The notes under the pieces were generated by a model that saw only the letters and a list, made by a program, of their open reading frames with translations, did not search any database and was not told the origin of the DNA. Both the position numbers and the translations under genes were made by a program. A stretch of DNA of 21,421 nt, taken from contig NZ_JBMFWL010000035.1 in assembly GCF_049965315.1 (NCBI RefSeq), forward strand, positions 1 to 21,421. The letters are read 5' to 3'. Source of the stretch: Acidithiobacillus_B sp049965315. Lineage in GTDB: Bacteria; Pseudomonadota; Gammaproteobacteria; Acidithiobacillales; Acidithiobacillaceae. Below, piece after piece: positions 15,033-21,421 of this stretch; position 1 is the stretch's first letter; each line of letters starts with the position of its first letter.

Positions 15033-17030
15033 TCACAGGGCCTGGAAACGGGCGACGGCGTTGTCCACCGTAAAGCCGAATTTCTCGAAGAGCACCGGGG
15101 CCGGCGCAGAGGCGCCAAAATGGTCAATCCCGAGCACATCGCCCTGCAATCCCACATATTTGTACCAAAGCGCCGTGCTACCGGCCTCCATCGCCAGGCG
15201 GCGGGTCAGAGCCGGCGGCAACACCGCGTCGCGATAGGCCTGATCCTGAGCGGCAAAGATCTCCACGCAGGGCATCGATACCACCCGCACGTGCCGCCCG
15301 GCCTCCGCCAGCTTGGCCTGGGTATTGAGGGCCAGCTCGACCTCGGAACCCGTCGCCAGGAGAATGCCTTCGGGCTTGCCATTGGCCGCCTCTTTCAGGA
15401 CATAGCCGCCCCGCCATACATTGGCCACCGTCTCGTCCGTGTGCGGCAGCGCCGGCAGGTTTTGCCGGCTCAGGGCGAGCAAGGCCGGGGCCGCCGTGTT
15501 CTTGATGGATGCCCCCCAGGCAATGGCGGTCTCCACCGCATCGGCGGGGCGCCAGACCAGCAGATTGGGGATCAGACGCAGGCTGTTGACCTGCTCGATG
15601 GGCTGATGGGTGGGACCATCCTCACCCAGGCCGATGGAATCGTGGGTCATCACATAGATGACACGGATACCCATCAAGGCCGAGAGGCGGATGCCGTTCC
15701 GGGCATAGTCGGAGAAAATCAGGAAGGTGCCGCCGAAGGGCAGGAAGCCGCCATGCAAAGTGACGCCGTTCATGATGGCCGACATGGCAAATTCCCGCAC
15801 GCCATAATGGATGTAGTCGCCCATCAGGCGGTGCTTGCCGATGTCGATGGCTTCTTTCCAGCGGGTATTGTTGGAAGGCGTCAGATCCGCCGAGGCGCCC
15901 AAAAACTCCGGTACGGCCGCAGCCAGGGCCTGGATGCTTCTGCCCGAGGCCACGCGGGTGGCGATCTTGGGCGCTTCCTTGCGGAAGTCGGCGATCAGCT
16001 TGTCCAAGGTACCGGCAAATTCGGCCGTCACCTCACCACGCAAGCGCCGCTCGAACTCTGCCGCTTCATCGGGATAAAGCTCCCGGTACTTGGCGAAGCG
16101 CTCCTTCCAGTCCGCCTCCGCCGCCTCGCCCTTGGCGCGGGCATCATAGGCGCGATAGACGGCCTCGGGGATCTGGAAGGGCTGGTCCGGCCAACCCAGA
16201 TTTTCGCGGGTCAGGCAGATCTCTTCGGCACCCAGCGGGGCACCGTGGCAGTCGTGGCTCCCGGCCTTGTTGGGGGAACCATGGCCAATGACGGTCTTGC
16301 AGCAGATCAGGGTGGGCTTGACCGTCTGGCTGCGGGCCTGATGGATGGCCTTTTTGATGGCGTCGGGGTCATGGCCGTCCACATTGCGGATCACGTTCCA
16401 GCCGTAGGCCTCGAAGCGGCCGGGCGTATCATCGGTAAACCAATCGGTCACATGGCCATCGATGGAGATCCCGTTATCATCATAAAAACAGACCAGCTTG
16501 TGCAGCCCCCAAGTACCCGCCAGGGAGCAGGCCTCATGGGAAATGCCCTCCATCAGGCAGCCATCCCCCAGAAAGACATAGGTGTAATGGTCCACGATGT
16601 GGTGGTCGGGCCGGTTGAACTGGGCCGCCAGCATTTCCTCTGCCAGGGCCATGCCCACACCGTTGGCGAGCCCCTGACCCAGCGGTCCGGTGGTCGTTTC
16701 CACCCCCGGCGTGTCGCGATACTCGGGATGACCCGGCGTCTTGCTGTGCCATTGCCGAAAATTCTTGAGTTCTTCCATGGGCAGGTCGTAGCCGGTCAGG
16801 TGCAGCAAGGCATACTGCAGCATCGAACCGTGTCCGTTGGAAAGGATGAAGCGATCACGGTTGGCCCAATGCGGATTGGCGGGGTTGTGCACCAAGTAAT
16901 CATTCCACAACACTTCGGCAATATCCGCCATACCCATGGGCATGCCGGGATGGCCGGATTTGGCCTTCTCCACGGCATCCATGGTCAATACGCGAATTGC
17001 GTTCGCTAGATCGGTGCGGCTGACACTCAT
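15033..17030 (-). CDS. tkt: transketolase
   Basis: Transketolase (CbbT) moves two-carbon units between sugar phosphates during ribulose bisphosphate regeneration and uses thiamine diphosphate. The 665-residue protein shows AEKAKSGHPG-type His27, SNGHGS (65-70), GPLGQGLANGVG (116-126), the ThDP motif GDGCLMEG (155-162) ending near DNGISID, the GHGSPNKAGSHDCHGAPLG loop (249-267), catalytic Glu413 (VREFAM) and DSIGLGEDGPTHQP. The ATG at 17030 has AAGGAG five bases upstream, the best ribosome binding site in the operon. The frame is open further upstream but non-homologous. The 55-bp gap to glpX holds no clear signal. Confidence 0.97.
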   Translation of the reverse strand: MSVSRTDLANAIRVLTMDAVEKAKSGHPGMPMGMADIAEVLWNDYLVHNPANPHWANRDRFILSNGHGSMLQYALLHLTGYDLPMEELKNFRQWHSKTPGHPEYRDTPGVETTTGPLGQGLANGVGMALAEEMLAAQFNRPDHHIVDHYTYVFLGDGCLMEGISHEACSLAGTWGLHKLVCFYDDNGISIDGHVTDWFTDDTPGRFEAYGWNVIRNVDGHDPDAIKKAIHQARSQTVKPTLICCKTVIGHGSPNKAGSHDCHGAPLGAEEICLTRENLGWPDQPFQIPEAVYRAYDARAKGEAAEADWKERFAKYRELYPDEAAEFERRLRGEVTAEFAGTLDKLIADFRKEAPKIATRVASGRSIQALAAAVPEFLGASADLTPSNNTRWKEAIDIGKHRLMGDYIHYGVREFAMSAIMNGVTLHGGFLPFGGTFLIFSDYARNGIRLSALMGIRVIYVMTHDSIGLGEDGPTHQPIEQVNSLRLIPNLLVWRPADAVETAIAWGASIKNTAAPALLALSRQNLPALPHTDETVANVWRGGYVLKEAANGKPEGILLATGSEVELALNTQAKLAEAGRHVRVVSMPCVEIFAAQDQAYRDAVLPPALTRRLAMEAGSTALWYKYVGLQGDVLGIDHFGASAPAPVLFEKFGFTVDNAVARFQAL

Positions 17031-17085
17031 AACGTCTCCTTCCATCGCTTGCAGCGGCCACTGGGGCGAGCCATAGGGTTTAAAT

Positions 17086-18030
17086 TCAGCTAACTCTTTG
17101 ATGGGTCTGCACGCGGCGCAGAATGCCATCATGACCGGAGATGACGAGACTCTCGCTCTCCACAAAATAATGGGACCGCGACACGCCTTCCAGGATGTCG
17201 CCCGAGGTCAGGCCCGTGGCCACGAAAAGCACATCGTCGCTGGACACCAGATCGTCGCGGCCGAGCCACTGGCCGGCCTGCAAGCCCGCCGCGCGCAATG
17301 CCTCCGCCTCGCCCGGCTTTTGCGGCGCGAGGGCGGCAAACATGTCGGCGCCCATGGCGCGCGCCGCGCAAGCGGTGATGACGCCTTCGGGAGTGCCGCC
17401 CACGCCCATCATGGCATCCACCTTCACCCCCAGGGCCGCCATGATGCCGCCGCTGACGTCGCCATCCGTCTGCAGGCGCACGGTGGCCCCCGCCGCCTGA
17501 ATCTCCCGAATCATCGCCTCATGGCGCGGCTTCTTGAGCACGAAAATGCGCAGGTCCCGCACCTCCTTGCCCAGGGCGCTGGCGAGACTCGCGAGTTTAT
17601 CCCGCAGCGGCGCTGCGGGATCGATCTTTCCCCGCGCCGGCGCCGGCACCACGATCTTGTCCATGTAAAACGCCGGCCCCGGCCGGAACATGCTGCCCTT
17701 GGGGGCCGCCGCCAGGACACAAATGGAGCCCGCCATGCCGCTGGCCAGGAAGCTCGTGCCCTCGACGGGATCCACGGCAATGTCCACCTCCGGCCCCTCG
17801 CCGGAACCCACATGCTCGCCATTGTAGAGCATGGGTGCTTCATCCTTTTCGCCCTCGCCGATCACGACGGTACCCCGCATGGGCACCTGCGCCAGGGCGG
17901 CGCGCATCGCATCCACCGCCGCCCCGTCACCCAGCTCCTTTTCTCCGCGGCCAATCCAGCCGCTGGCGGCACGGGCGGCGGATTCGGTGACCGGGAGCAA
18001 CGACAGAGCAAGATTGCGGATGGTAGCCAT
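17086..18030 (-). CDS. glpX: class II fructose-1,6-bisphosphatase (GlpX family)
   Basis: A 314-residue phosphatase expected to hydrolyse fructose 1,6-bisphosphate and, as in autotrophs with bifunctional GlpX enzymes, perhaps sedoheptulose 1,7-bisphosphate. Motifs seen: GEGEKDEAPML (58-68), metal-site DPVEGT (87-92), TDGDVSGG (188-195) and the phosphate-binding GVGGTPEGV (209-217). It is the first gene of the Calvin segment, and no separate class I FBPase or SBPase is present in the window. The ATG at 18030 has GAGGA nine bases upstream. The dual FBPase/SBPase role is inference from family and context. Confidence 0.94.
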   Translation of the reverse strand: MATIRNLALSLLPVTESAARAASGWIGRGEKELGDGAAVDAMRAALAQVPMRGTVVIGEGEKDEAPMLYNGEHVGSGEGPEVDIAVDPVEGTSFLASGMAGSICVLAAAPKGSMFRPGPAFYMDKIVVPAPARGKIDPAAPLRDKLASLASALGKEVRDLRIFVLKKPRHEAMIREIQAAGATVRLQTDGDVSGGIMAALGVKVDAMMGVGGTPEGVITACAARAMGADMFAALAPQKPGEAEALRAAGLQAGQWLGRDDLVSSDDVLFVATGLTSGDILEGVSRSHYFVESESLVISGHDGILRRVQTHQRVS

Positions 18031-18080
18031 GGAATAGGGTCCTCAGCGGAAATCAGTGGATGAAGTGAAAAATTCCTTTT

Positions 18081-18109
18081 AGCATAAAACAAAGGCGCTC
18101 TTTTGGGAA
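18081..18109 (-). promoter_or_regulatory. candidate promoter for the glpX-tkt-...-trpC operon
   Basis: On the minus strand TTCCCA (18104-18109) and TATGCT (18081-18086) each match the sigma70 consensus at 4 of 6 positions with a 17-bp spacer, in the 80-bp gap between the IMPase stop and glpX. The -10 lies within a short palindrome TTTA-GCA-TAAA (18078-18088). A LysR-type regulator such as CbbR would be expected to control these genes, but I could not identify a convincing site. Confidence 0.4.
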
Positions 18110-18110
18110 C

Positions 18111-18893
18111 TCAGCCCCGCCCCTCCAGCCAGGAGCGCCAAGCCGGGTGCAGCTCCGGATCCAGGGTGGCCAGCACCGACTGGGGCTTCAGGCTGTCCAC
18201 GCCCAGGGCCCGCCCCGCCAGATCGGTCACCGCGCCGCCCGCCTCGCGCAGAACCAGTTCGCCGGCGGCCATGTCCCAGAGTTGCTGCGCCCCATGCAAA
18301 TAAAAATGATAGCGACCCGCCGCCAGCCAGCACCACTCCAGCACCGATGCACCGAAGTTGCGCTGGCTATGAAAGGGCCGCTCTTCGATCATGCGCAGGG
18401 CCAGATCCAGGGGAAGGCGCTTATAATCGACAACGCCCACGCAATCACCCAACGCCGGCGCCACGCGAGGGGTCAGCGCCACCCCCTCTACCGTCGCCCC
18501 ACGGCCTCGTTCCGCGCAAAACAGCTCTCCGCGCACCGGATCGTAGACCCAGGCGAGCACCGCCCGTCCGCCGCTGAGCAACGCCAGGGAAATGCCGAAA
18601 ACCGGCACTCCCGCAGCAAAATTGCTGGTCCCGTCCAAGGGATCCAGACACCACAGAACCTTCGCTTCCGCCAATAGACCCGCCTGTTCCGCTCCGGACA
18701 TCTCCTCTCCCAACAAGGGAATTCCCGGATAGCGCGCCGCGAGCATTTCGCGCAAAAAATTCTGACTATCGATGTCGGCGCTGGTGACGATACTGCCATC
18801 AGGCTTGCGGCTGGATCTCACCTCCTGAAAACGCGGCAAAAGAAAACGATCTGCGCAGGTACGCAGCAAATTGCCCACCCATACCTTATCCAT
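18111..18893 (-). CDS. inositol monophosphatase family protein
   Basis: A 260-residue magnesium-dependent phosphatase of the IMPase/CysQ/HisN superfamily. The three metal-site motifs are complete: GEE (62-64), DPLDGTSNF (84-92) and the late WD (206-207, QQLWDMAAGE). Substrate is uncertain: inositol 1-phosphate, histidinol phosphate, PAP or a sugar phosphate are all known within the superfamily. Proximity to glpX does not prove a sugar-bisphosphatase role. I start at the ATG at 18893, overlapping the upstream gene's stop as ATGGATAA; a GTG at 18908 would add five residues. Confidence 0.9.
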   Translation of the reverse strand: MDKVWVGNLLRTCADRFLLPRFQEVRSSRKPDGSIVTSADIDSQNFLREMLAARYPGIPLLGEEMSGAEQAGLLAEAKVLWCLDPLDGTSNFAAGVPVFGISLALLSGGRAVLAWVYDPVRGELFCAERGRGATVEGVALTPRVAPALGDCVGVVDYKRLPLDLALRMIEERPFHSQRNFGASVLEWCWLAAGRYHFYLHGAQQLWDMAAGELVLREAGGAVTDLAGRALGVDSLKPQSVLATLDPELHPAWRSWLEGRG

Positions 18894-19320
18894 CGTTTTT
18901 TTCGTCACGGCCCCGCCCGTCCAAAGCGATCACCTGCGCCGCTGGTCGCCGCTTTTCCGCCTGCTTCTTGAGGGCCACCGCCAGCGCCTGGTTAAACTCC
19001 ATGGGCAAGCGCCGCAAAATCACCTCGCTATCCGGATTGAACAAATCCATCTGGCAGGGAACGGCATCTTGCAGATCCTGGCGAAGCTGGGGCGCAAAAT
19101 GGTGCCAGACGGTGACAGCGACCTTCCCGCCGATAAAATCACAGAATACCCACTCCCTTGACGACAAAATGGCCATTACGGACACATAACGCAAGGGCAC
19201 ATAGACGGGTCCGGCGTCACGGTGCAACAAGATACTGGCCTGATTATAAATCCAGGCGGGAACCATCCCTGCGCGCCGCTCCCACAAGGGCGGCCTGCGG
19301 CAGTCAATGTCGTCATGCAT
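18886..19320 (-). CDS. conserved-looking hypothetical protein, function unknown
   Basis: A 144-residue protein I do not recognise. It begins MHDDIDCRRPPLWERRAGMV and has a beta-rich middle (LHRDAGPVYVPLRYVSVMAIL, then REWVFCDFIGGKVAVTVWHHF), a helix-prone stretch (PQLRQDLQDAV, then LPMEFNQALAVALKKQAEKRR) and a charged tail. No signal peptide or membrane segment is evident. The coding case is good: GGAGAGGGGGG lies six bases before the ATG, and the stop overlaps the IMPase start, implying co-translation. A 9-bp hairpin sits in its leader. A regulatory or accessory role toward the phosphatase is possible but unproven. Confidence 0.75.
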   Translation of the reverse strand: MHDDIDCRRPPLWERRAGMVPAWIYNQASILLHRDAGPVYVPLRYVSVMAILSSREWVFCDFIGGKVAVTVWHHFAPQLRQDLQDAVPCQMDLFNPDSEVILRRLPMEFNQALAVALKKQAEKRRPAAQVIALDGRGRDEKNDG

Positions 19321-19341
19321 GGGCAGCCCCCCTCTCCCATT

Positions 19342-19365
19342 CCGCAAGGAACCCCTTCCTTGCGG
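19342..19365. repeat. 9-bp perfect inverted repeat in the divergent hypothetical/rsmE region
   Basis: CCGCAAGGA (19342-19350) and TCCTTGCGG (19357-19365) flank a 6-base spacer. On the minus strand the hairpin falls in the leader of the hypothetical gene, ending 21 bases before its start. On the plus strand its centre is about 53 bases upstream of the predicted rsmE start. It could be an operator or an RNA element. No adjacent T-tract makes it an obvious terminator on the minus strand. Confidence 0.6.
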
Positions 19366-19391
19366 CGGCAAGGAGGTTTTTGCGCCACCCA

Positions 19392-19400
19392 TGATATAAT
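19392..19400 (+). promoter_or_regulatory. extended -10 promoter for rsmE
   Basis: The plus strand carries TGATATAAT, a perfect TATAAT (19395-19400) with the upstream TG of extended -10 promoters. No good -35 hexamer is present at 16-18 bp, as is common for this promoter class. The start would be near 19407, leaving a leader of about 24 bases before the rsmE ATG at 19431. Confidence 0.7.
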
Positions 19401-19430
19401 GTCAGTAATTGCATTGGAATTCTCATCGCC

Positions 19431-20156
19431 ATGCCCCGCATCCACCTGTATACGTCACTGCAGTTGCCCGAGTCGGGCCCGGTACTCCTGGAACAGGCGC
19501 CGAGCCATCATCTTTTGCGCGTACTGCGCGCCCGCAGCAGGCAACACTTCACCCTCTTCAACGGCGACGGCTGCGATTATCACGCCGAACTCAGGGGCAG
19601 CGATAAGGGCCGCGCGCTGGTCAGCATCCGCAGCCATGCACCGCGCCCCACGGCGTCCCCCCTCGCCATCACCTTGCTGCTGGCCCTGACCCGCGGCGAG
19701 CGGCTGGAGTGGGCGTTGCAAAAGGCCGTGGAGCTGGGAGTACAGCGTATTCAGCCGGTACAATGCCAGCACAGCGTCGCCGTTATTGCCGAGGAACGCA
19801 AGGTGCGACGCACCGAGCGCTGGCAAGAGATCATCATCGCCGCCTGTGAGCAAAGCAGCAGCACCACGTTGCCCGAACTCTGCCCGCCGCTCCCCCTGCT
19901 GCAAGCCCTCCCCGGCGTACAGGGAGACGGCCTGGTGCTGGAAACGCAGGCCACGGACCGCCTCCAGGACATTCCGCCCCCCCACCGCACATTGACCATC
20001 CTGAGCGGCCCGGAAGGCGGATTACATCCCGATGAAATAGCCGCCGCCCGGGAGGCCGGCTTCCGCCCCATCCGCATGGGTCCGCGCATCCTCCGCGCCG
20101 AGACGGCTGCCATCGCCGCCGTTGCCGGCGCCCAGAGTTTGTGGGGCGATCTCTAG
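19431..20156 (+). CDS. rsmE: 16S rRNA (uracil(1498)-N(3))-methyltransferase
   Basis: RsmE methylates U1498 of 16S rRNA in the assembled 30S subunit using S-adenosylmethionine. The 241-residue protein has an N-terminal PUA-like domain (about 1-70) and a C-terminal SPOUT domain with the trefoil-knot motifs LSGPEGGLHPDE (191-202) and MGPRILRAETA (216-226), plus the family block ALQKAVELGVQRIQPV (95-110). The ATG at 19431 gives the usual N-terminus (MPRIHLY). The ribosome binding site is weak. It is divergent from the hypothetical/IMPase pair and is followed on the same strand by ispH after 87 bp. Confidence 0.95.
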   Translation: MPRIHLYTSLQLPESGPVLLEQAPSHHLLRVLRARSRQHFTLFNGDGCDYHAELRGSDKGRALVSIRSHAPRPTASPLAITLLLALTRGERLEWALQKAVELGVQRIQPVQCQHSVAVIAEERKVRRTERWQEIIIAACEQSSSTTLPELCPPLPLLQALPGVQGDGLVLETQATDRLQDIPPPHRTLTILSGPEGGLHPDEIAAAREAGFRPIRMGPRILRAETAAIAAVAGAQSLWGDL

Positions 20157-20243
20157 GTAGGCAGCCAACGGGGCGGGCCGGCGTTGACACCGGGTTGTCC
20201 ACAGGCGACCATCATGGTCATTCCTCCACCAGCGAGATACCCC

Positions 20244-21191
20244 ATGGAAATACTCCTCGCCAACCCCCGCGGCTTCTGTGCGGGTGTGAACCGGGCCATT
20301 CAGATCGTCGAGCGCGCCCTCGATCTCTTTGGCGCGCCCATCTACGTGCGTCACGAGGTGGTCCATAATCGCCACGTCGTCGAGGGGCTGCGCGAACGCG
20401 GCGCCATATTCGTCGAAGGCCTCCGCGAAGTGCCCGACAATGCCACCGTGATTTTCAGTGCCCACGGCGTTCCCGTGGCCGTACGGCAGAAGGCGGCGGC
20501 GCGCGGCCTCAGCGTCTTTGACGCCACCTGCCCCCTCGTGACCAAGGTCCACATGGAAGTCAAGAAATACAGTCGCGAAGGGATGGAAATGATCCTGATC
20601 GGCCATGCCGGACACCCGGAGGTGGAAGGCACCATGGGCCAGGTCGAAGCGGGAATGATGTATCTGGTCTCCAATGTCGGCGACGTTTCCACGCTACATC
20701 CCCGGAATCCCGACAAGCTCGCCTATATTACCCAAACCACCTTGAGCATGGATGATACGGCGGAAGTGATTCAGGCCCTACGACAACGCTTTCCCCACAT
20801 CGAAGGCCCCAAGAAAGACGATATCTGCTATGCCACCCAGAATCGTCAGGATGCCGTCAAGGCCCTTGCCCCGCAGGTCGACATCATGCTGGTCGTGGGC
20901 GCACCGAACAGCTCCAATTCCAGCCGCCTGGCGGAACTGGGCACACGGCTGGGGACACCCACCTATCTCATCGAGGACGCGGAGCAACTCCAGCGCGACT
21001 GGTTCTCCTCCGTGCAGCGGATTGGCATCAGCGCCGGCGCCTCGGCGCCGGAGAGCCTGGTCCAGGGCATCATCAACACCCTGATCGGATGGGGTGCGAA
21101 AATGCCCGAAGAAACCTCCGGTGTGGAGGAAAAGGTCACCTTCAGCTTGCCCCTCGCCCTCGTGCAGGCCCAAAGCCGGCAGAAGGCCTGA
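20244..21191 (+). CDS. ispH: 4-hydroxy-3-methylbut-2-enyl diphosphate reductase
   Basis: IspH (LytB) performs the last step of the MEP pathway, reducing HMBPP to IPP and DMAPP with a [4Fe-4S] cluster. The 315-residue protein has all three cluster cysteines: Cys12 (RGFCAGV), Cys96 (DATCPLV) and Cys195 (DDICYATQNRQ). It also has substrate-site His41 (EVVHN), His74 (SAHGV) and His124 with proton-relay Glu126 (GHPEVEGT), and the SSNSSRL segment. The ATG at 20244 gives the standard N-terminus MEILLANPRGFCAG; an earlier in-frame TTG at 20184 is non-homologous. It may be co-transcribed with rsmE. It converges on the 5S rRNA gene. Confidence 0.97.
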   Translation: MEILLANPRGFCAGVNRAIQIVERALDLFGAPIYVRHEVVHNRHVVEGLRERGAIFVEGLREVPDNATVIFSAHGVPVAVRQKAAARGLSVFDATCPLVTKVHMEVKKYSREGMEMILIGHAGHPEVEGTMGQVEAGMMYLVSNVGDVSTLHPRNPDKLAYITQTTLSMDDTAEVIQALRQRFPHIEGPKKDDICYATQNRQDAVKALAPQVDIMLVVGAPNSSNSSRLAELGTRLGTPTYLIEDAEQLQRDWFSSVQRIGISAGASAPESLVQGIINTLIGWGAKMPEETSGVEEKVTFSLPLALVQAQSRQKA

Positions 21192-21239
21192 TCTTCCGCC
21201 CTCGCGCGGCGCTGCTTCCCGAAACAGGTCCAACAACCC

Positions 21240-21262
21240 GTAGGAGCGGCCCATGGCCGCGA
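21240..21262 (+). repeat. REP-like palindrome with GTAG head
   Basis: The sequence reads GTAG-GA, then stem GCGGCC (21246-21251), loop CAT, stem GGCCGC (21255-21260) and GA. A GTAG tetranucleotide 5' of a GC-rich hairpin is the hallmark of REP elements mobilised by RAYT-type transposases, known from Pseudomonas, Stenotrophomonas and relatives. Only one copy is visible here and no RAYT gene is in the window. It lies 48 bases after ispH and might also help end its transcript. Confidence 0.55.
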
Positions 21263-21297
21263 GCTCCAGGTCGTCCATAGCGCGAGATCCCGCGGAC

Positions 21298-21333
21298 AAA
21301 AAAAATCCTGCAGCCGTTCGAGGATGCAGGATT
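21298..21333 (-). terminator. rho-independent terminator of the rrn operon
   Basis: Read on the minus strand, AATCCTGCA and TGCAGGATT form a 9-bp stem (21325-21333 with 21304-21312) around a 12-base loop, followed by a run of eight Ts (21298-21305, partly in the stem). This is a textbook intrinsic terminator about a dozen bases past the 5S rRNA 3' end. The plus strand lacks a T-tract on the other side, so it is not expected to stop ispH transcripts. Confidence 0.88.
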
Positions 21334-21344
21334 CTTGCACTAAT

Positions 21345-21421
21345 TAGGAGTCTGGCGGTGACCGACTTTCGCGGAGGGAGGCCCTCGACTATCATAGGCG
21401 CTGCAGTGTTTCACGGTCCTG
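21345..21421 (-). rRNA. rrf: 5S rRNA, 3' part (runs off the window)
   Basis: The minus strand from 21421 downward reads as the 3' half of a proteobacterial 5S rRNA: GTGAAACACTGCAGCGCC, then ATGATAGT, AAAGTCGGTCACCGCCAG and ACTCC. These match the usual 5S landmarks (helix III/loop E region, and the GGTCA-CGCCAG 3' end). The exact 3' end is uncertain by a few bases. A strong terminator follows, so a 16S-23S-5S operon should lie to the right on the minus strand. Confidence 0.88.

Noticed and set aside
15120..17009. A 629-codon open frame on the plus strand, antisense to tkt, and similar long ones at 7104-8723 and 11746-13311
   Set aside because: They lie opposite clearly homologous genes (tkt; trpE; pyk/pgk), show no recognisable motifs and have His/Arg/Gly/Gln-rich composition typical of mirror frames in GC-rich DNA.
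20207..20219. Perfect palindrome GACCAT-C-ATGGTC upstream of ispH, with TTGACA at 20184
   Set aside because: A 6-bp-arm palindrome is expected several times by chance in a window of this size, and the hexamer 17 bp after TTGACA matches the -10 consensus at only 3 positions. Not enough for an operator or promoter call.

Overview
The window reads as a chromosomal segment of an autotrophic, GC-rich proteobacterium. The long minus-strand run glpX-tkt-gap-pgk-pyk-fba-rpe-gph-trpE-trpG-trpD-trpC matches, from memory, the Calvin-cycle/tryptophan arrangement (the 'cbb3' operon) described for Acidithiobacillus ferrooxidans. I therefore infer an Acidithiobacillia-type sulfur or iron oxidiser, but the species cannot be fixed without a search. 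No RuBisCO, phosphoribulokinase or CbbR gene lies in the window.

Layout. (1) 73-207: an elongator tRNA-Met (CAT) gene on the minus strand with its own strong sigma70-type promoter, squeezed behind an ABC operon. (2) 205-2957, minus: four tightly packed genes for a thioredoxin-like [2Fe-2S] ferredoxin, an alpha/beta hydrolase, a NodI-like ABC ATPase and a NodJ-like ABC-2 permease. (3) 3037-3669, plus: coq7, divergent from the ferredoxin gene. (4) 3719-4666, minus: an OsmC-family protein followed by an Rrf2-family regulator with three conserved cysteines, behind an AT-rich promoter that carries an inverted repeat. (5) 4733-18030, minus: the 12-gene carbon fixation/tryptophan operon. (6) 18111-19320, minus: an unrecognised 144-residue protein overlapping an inositol-monophosphatase-family gene. 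(7) 19431-21191, plus: rsmE and ispH. (8) 21240-21421: a lone REP-like palindrome, a strong minus-strand terminator, and the 3' end of a 5S rRNA gene, so an rrn operon runs off the right edge on the minus strand.

How the genes work together. GlpX, transketolase, GAPDH, PGK, aldolase and ribulose-phosphate epimerase cover most of the regenerative Calvin cycle. Gph detoxifies the 2-phosphoglycolate made by RuBisCO oxygenation. Pyruvate kinase drains fixed carbon at the lower end of glycolysis. TrpE/G/D/C follow in the same transcription unit, tying tryptophan synthesis to carbon fixation genes. Many junctions overlap by 4-20 nt and use GTG or TTG starts, which suggests translational coupling. 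Two hairpins inside the operon (fba/rpe and gph/trpE) and an internal promoter-like site (pyk/fba) may adjust the relative output of its segments. The gph/trpE gap is the most interesting non-coding spot: it holds a terminator-like hairpin and a possible 24-codon leader ORF whose only Trp codon falls in the hairpin's 5' arm.

No insertion sequence, prophage, CRISPR array or obvious horizontally acquired island was seen. No gap between genes exceeds about 230 bases.
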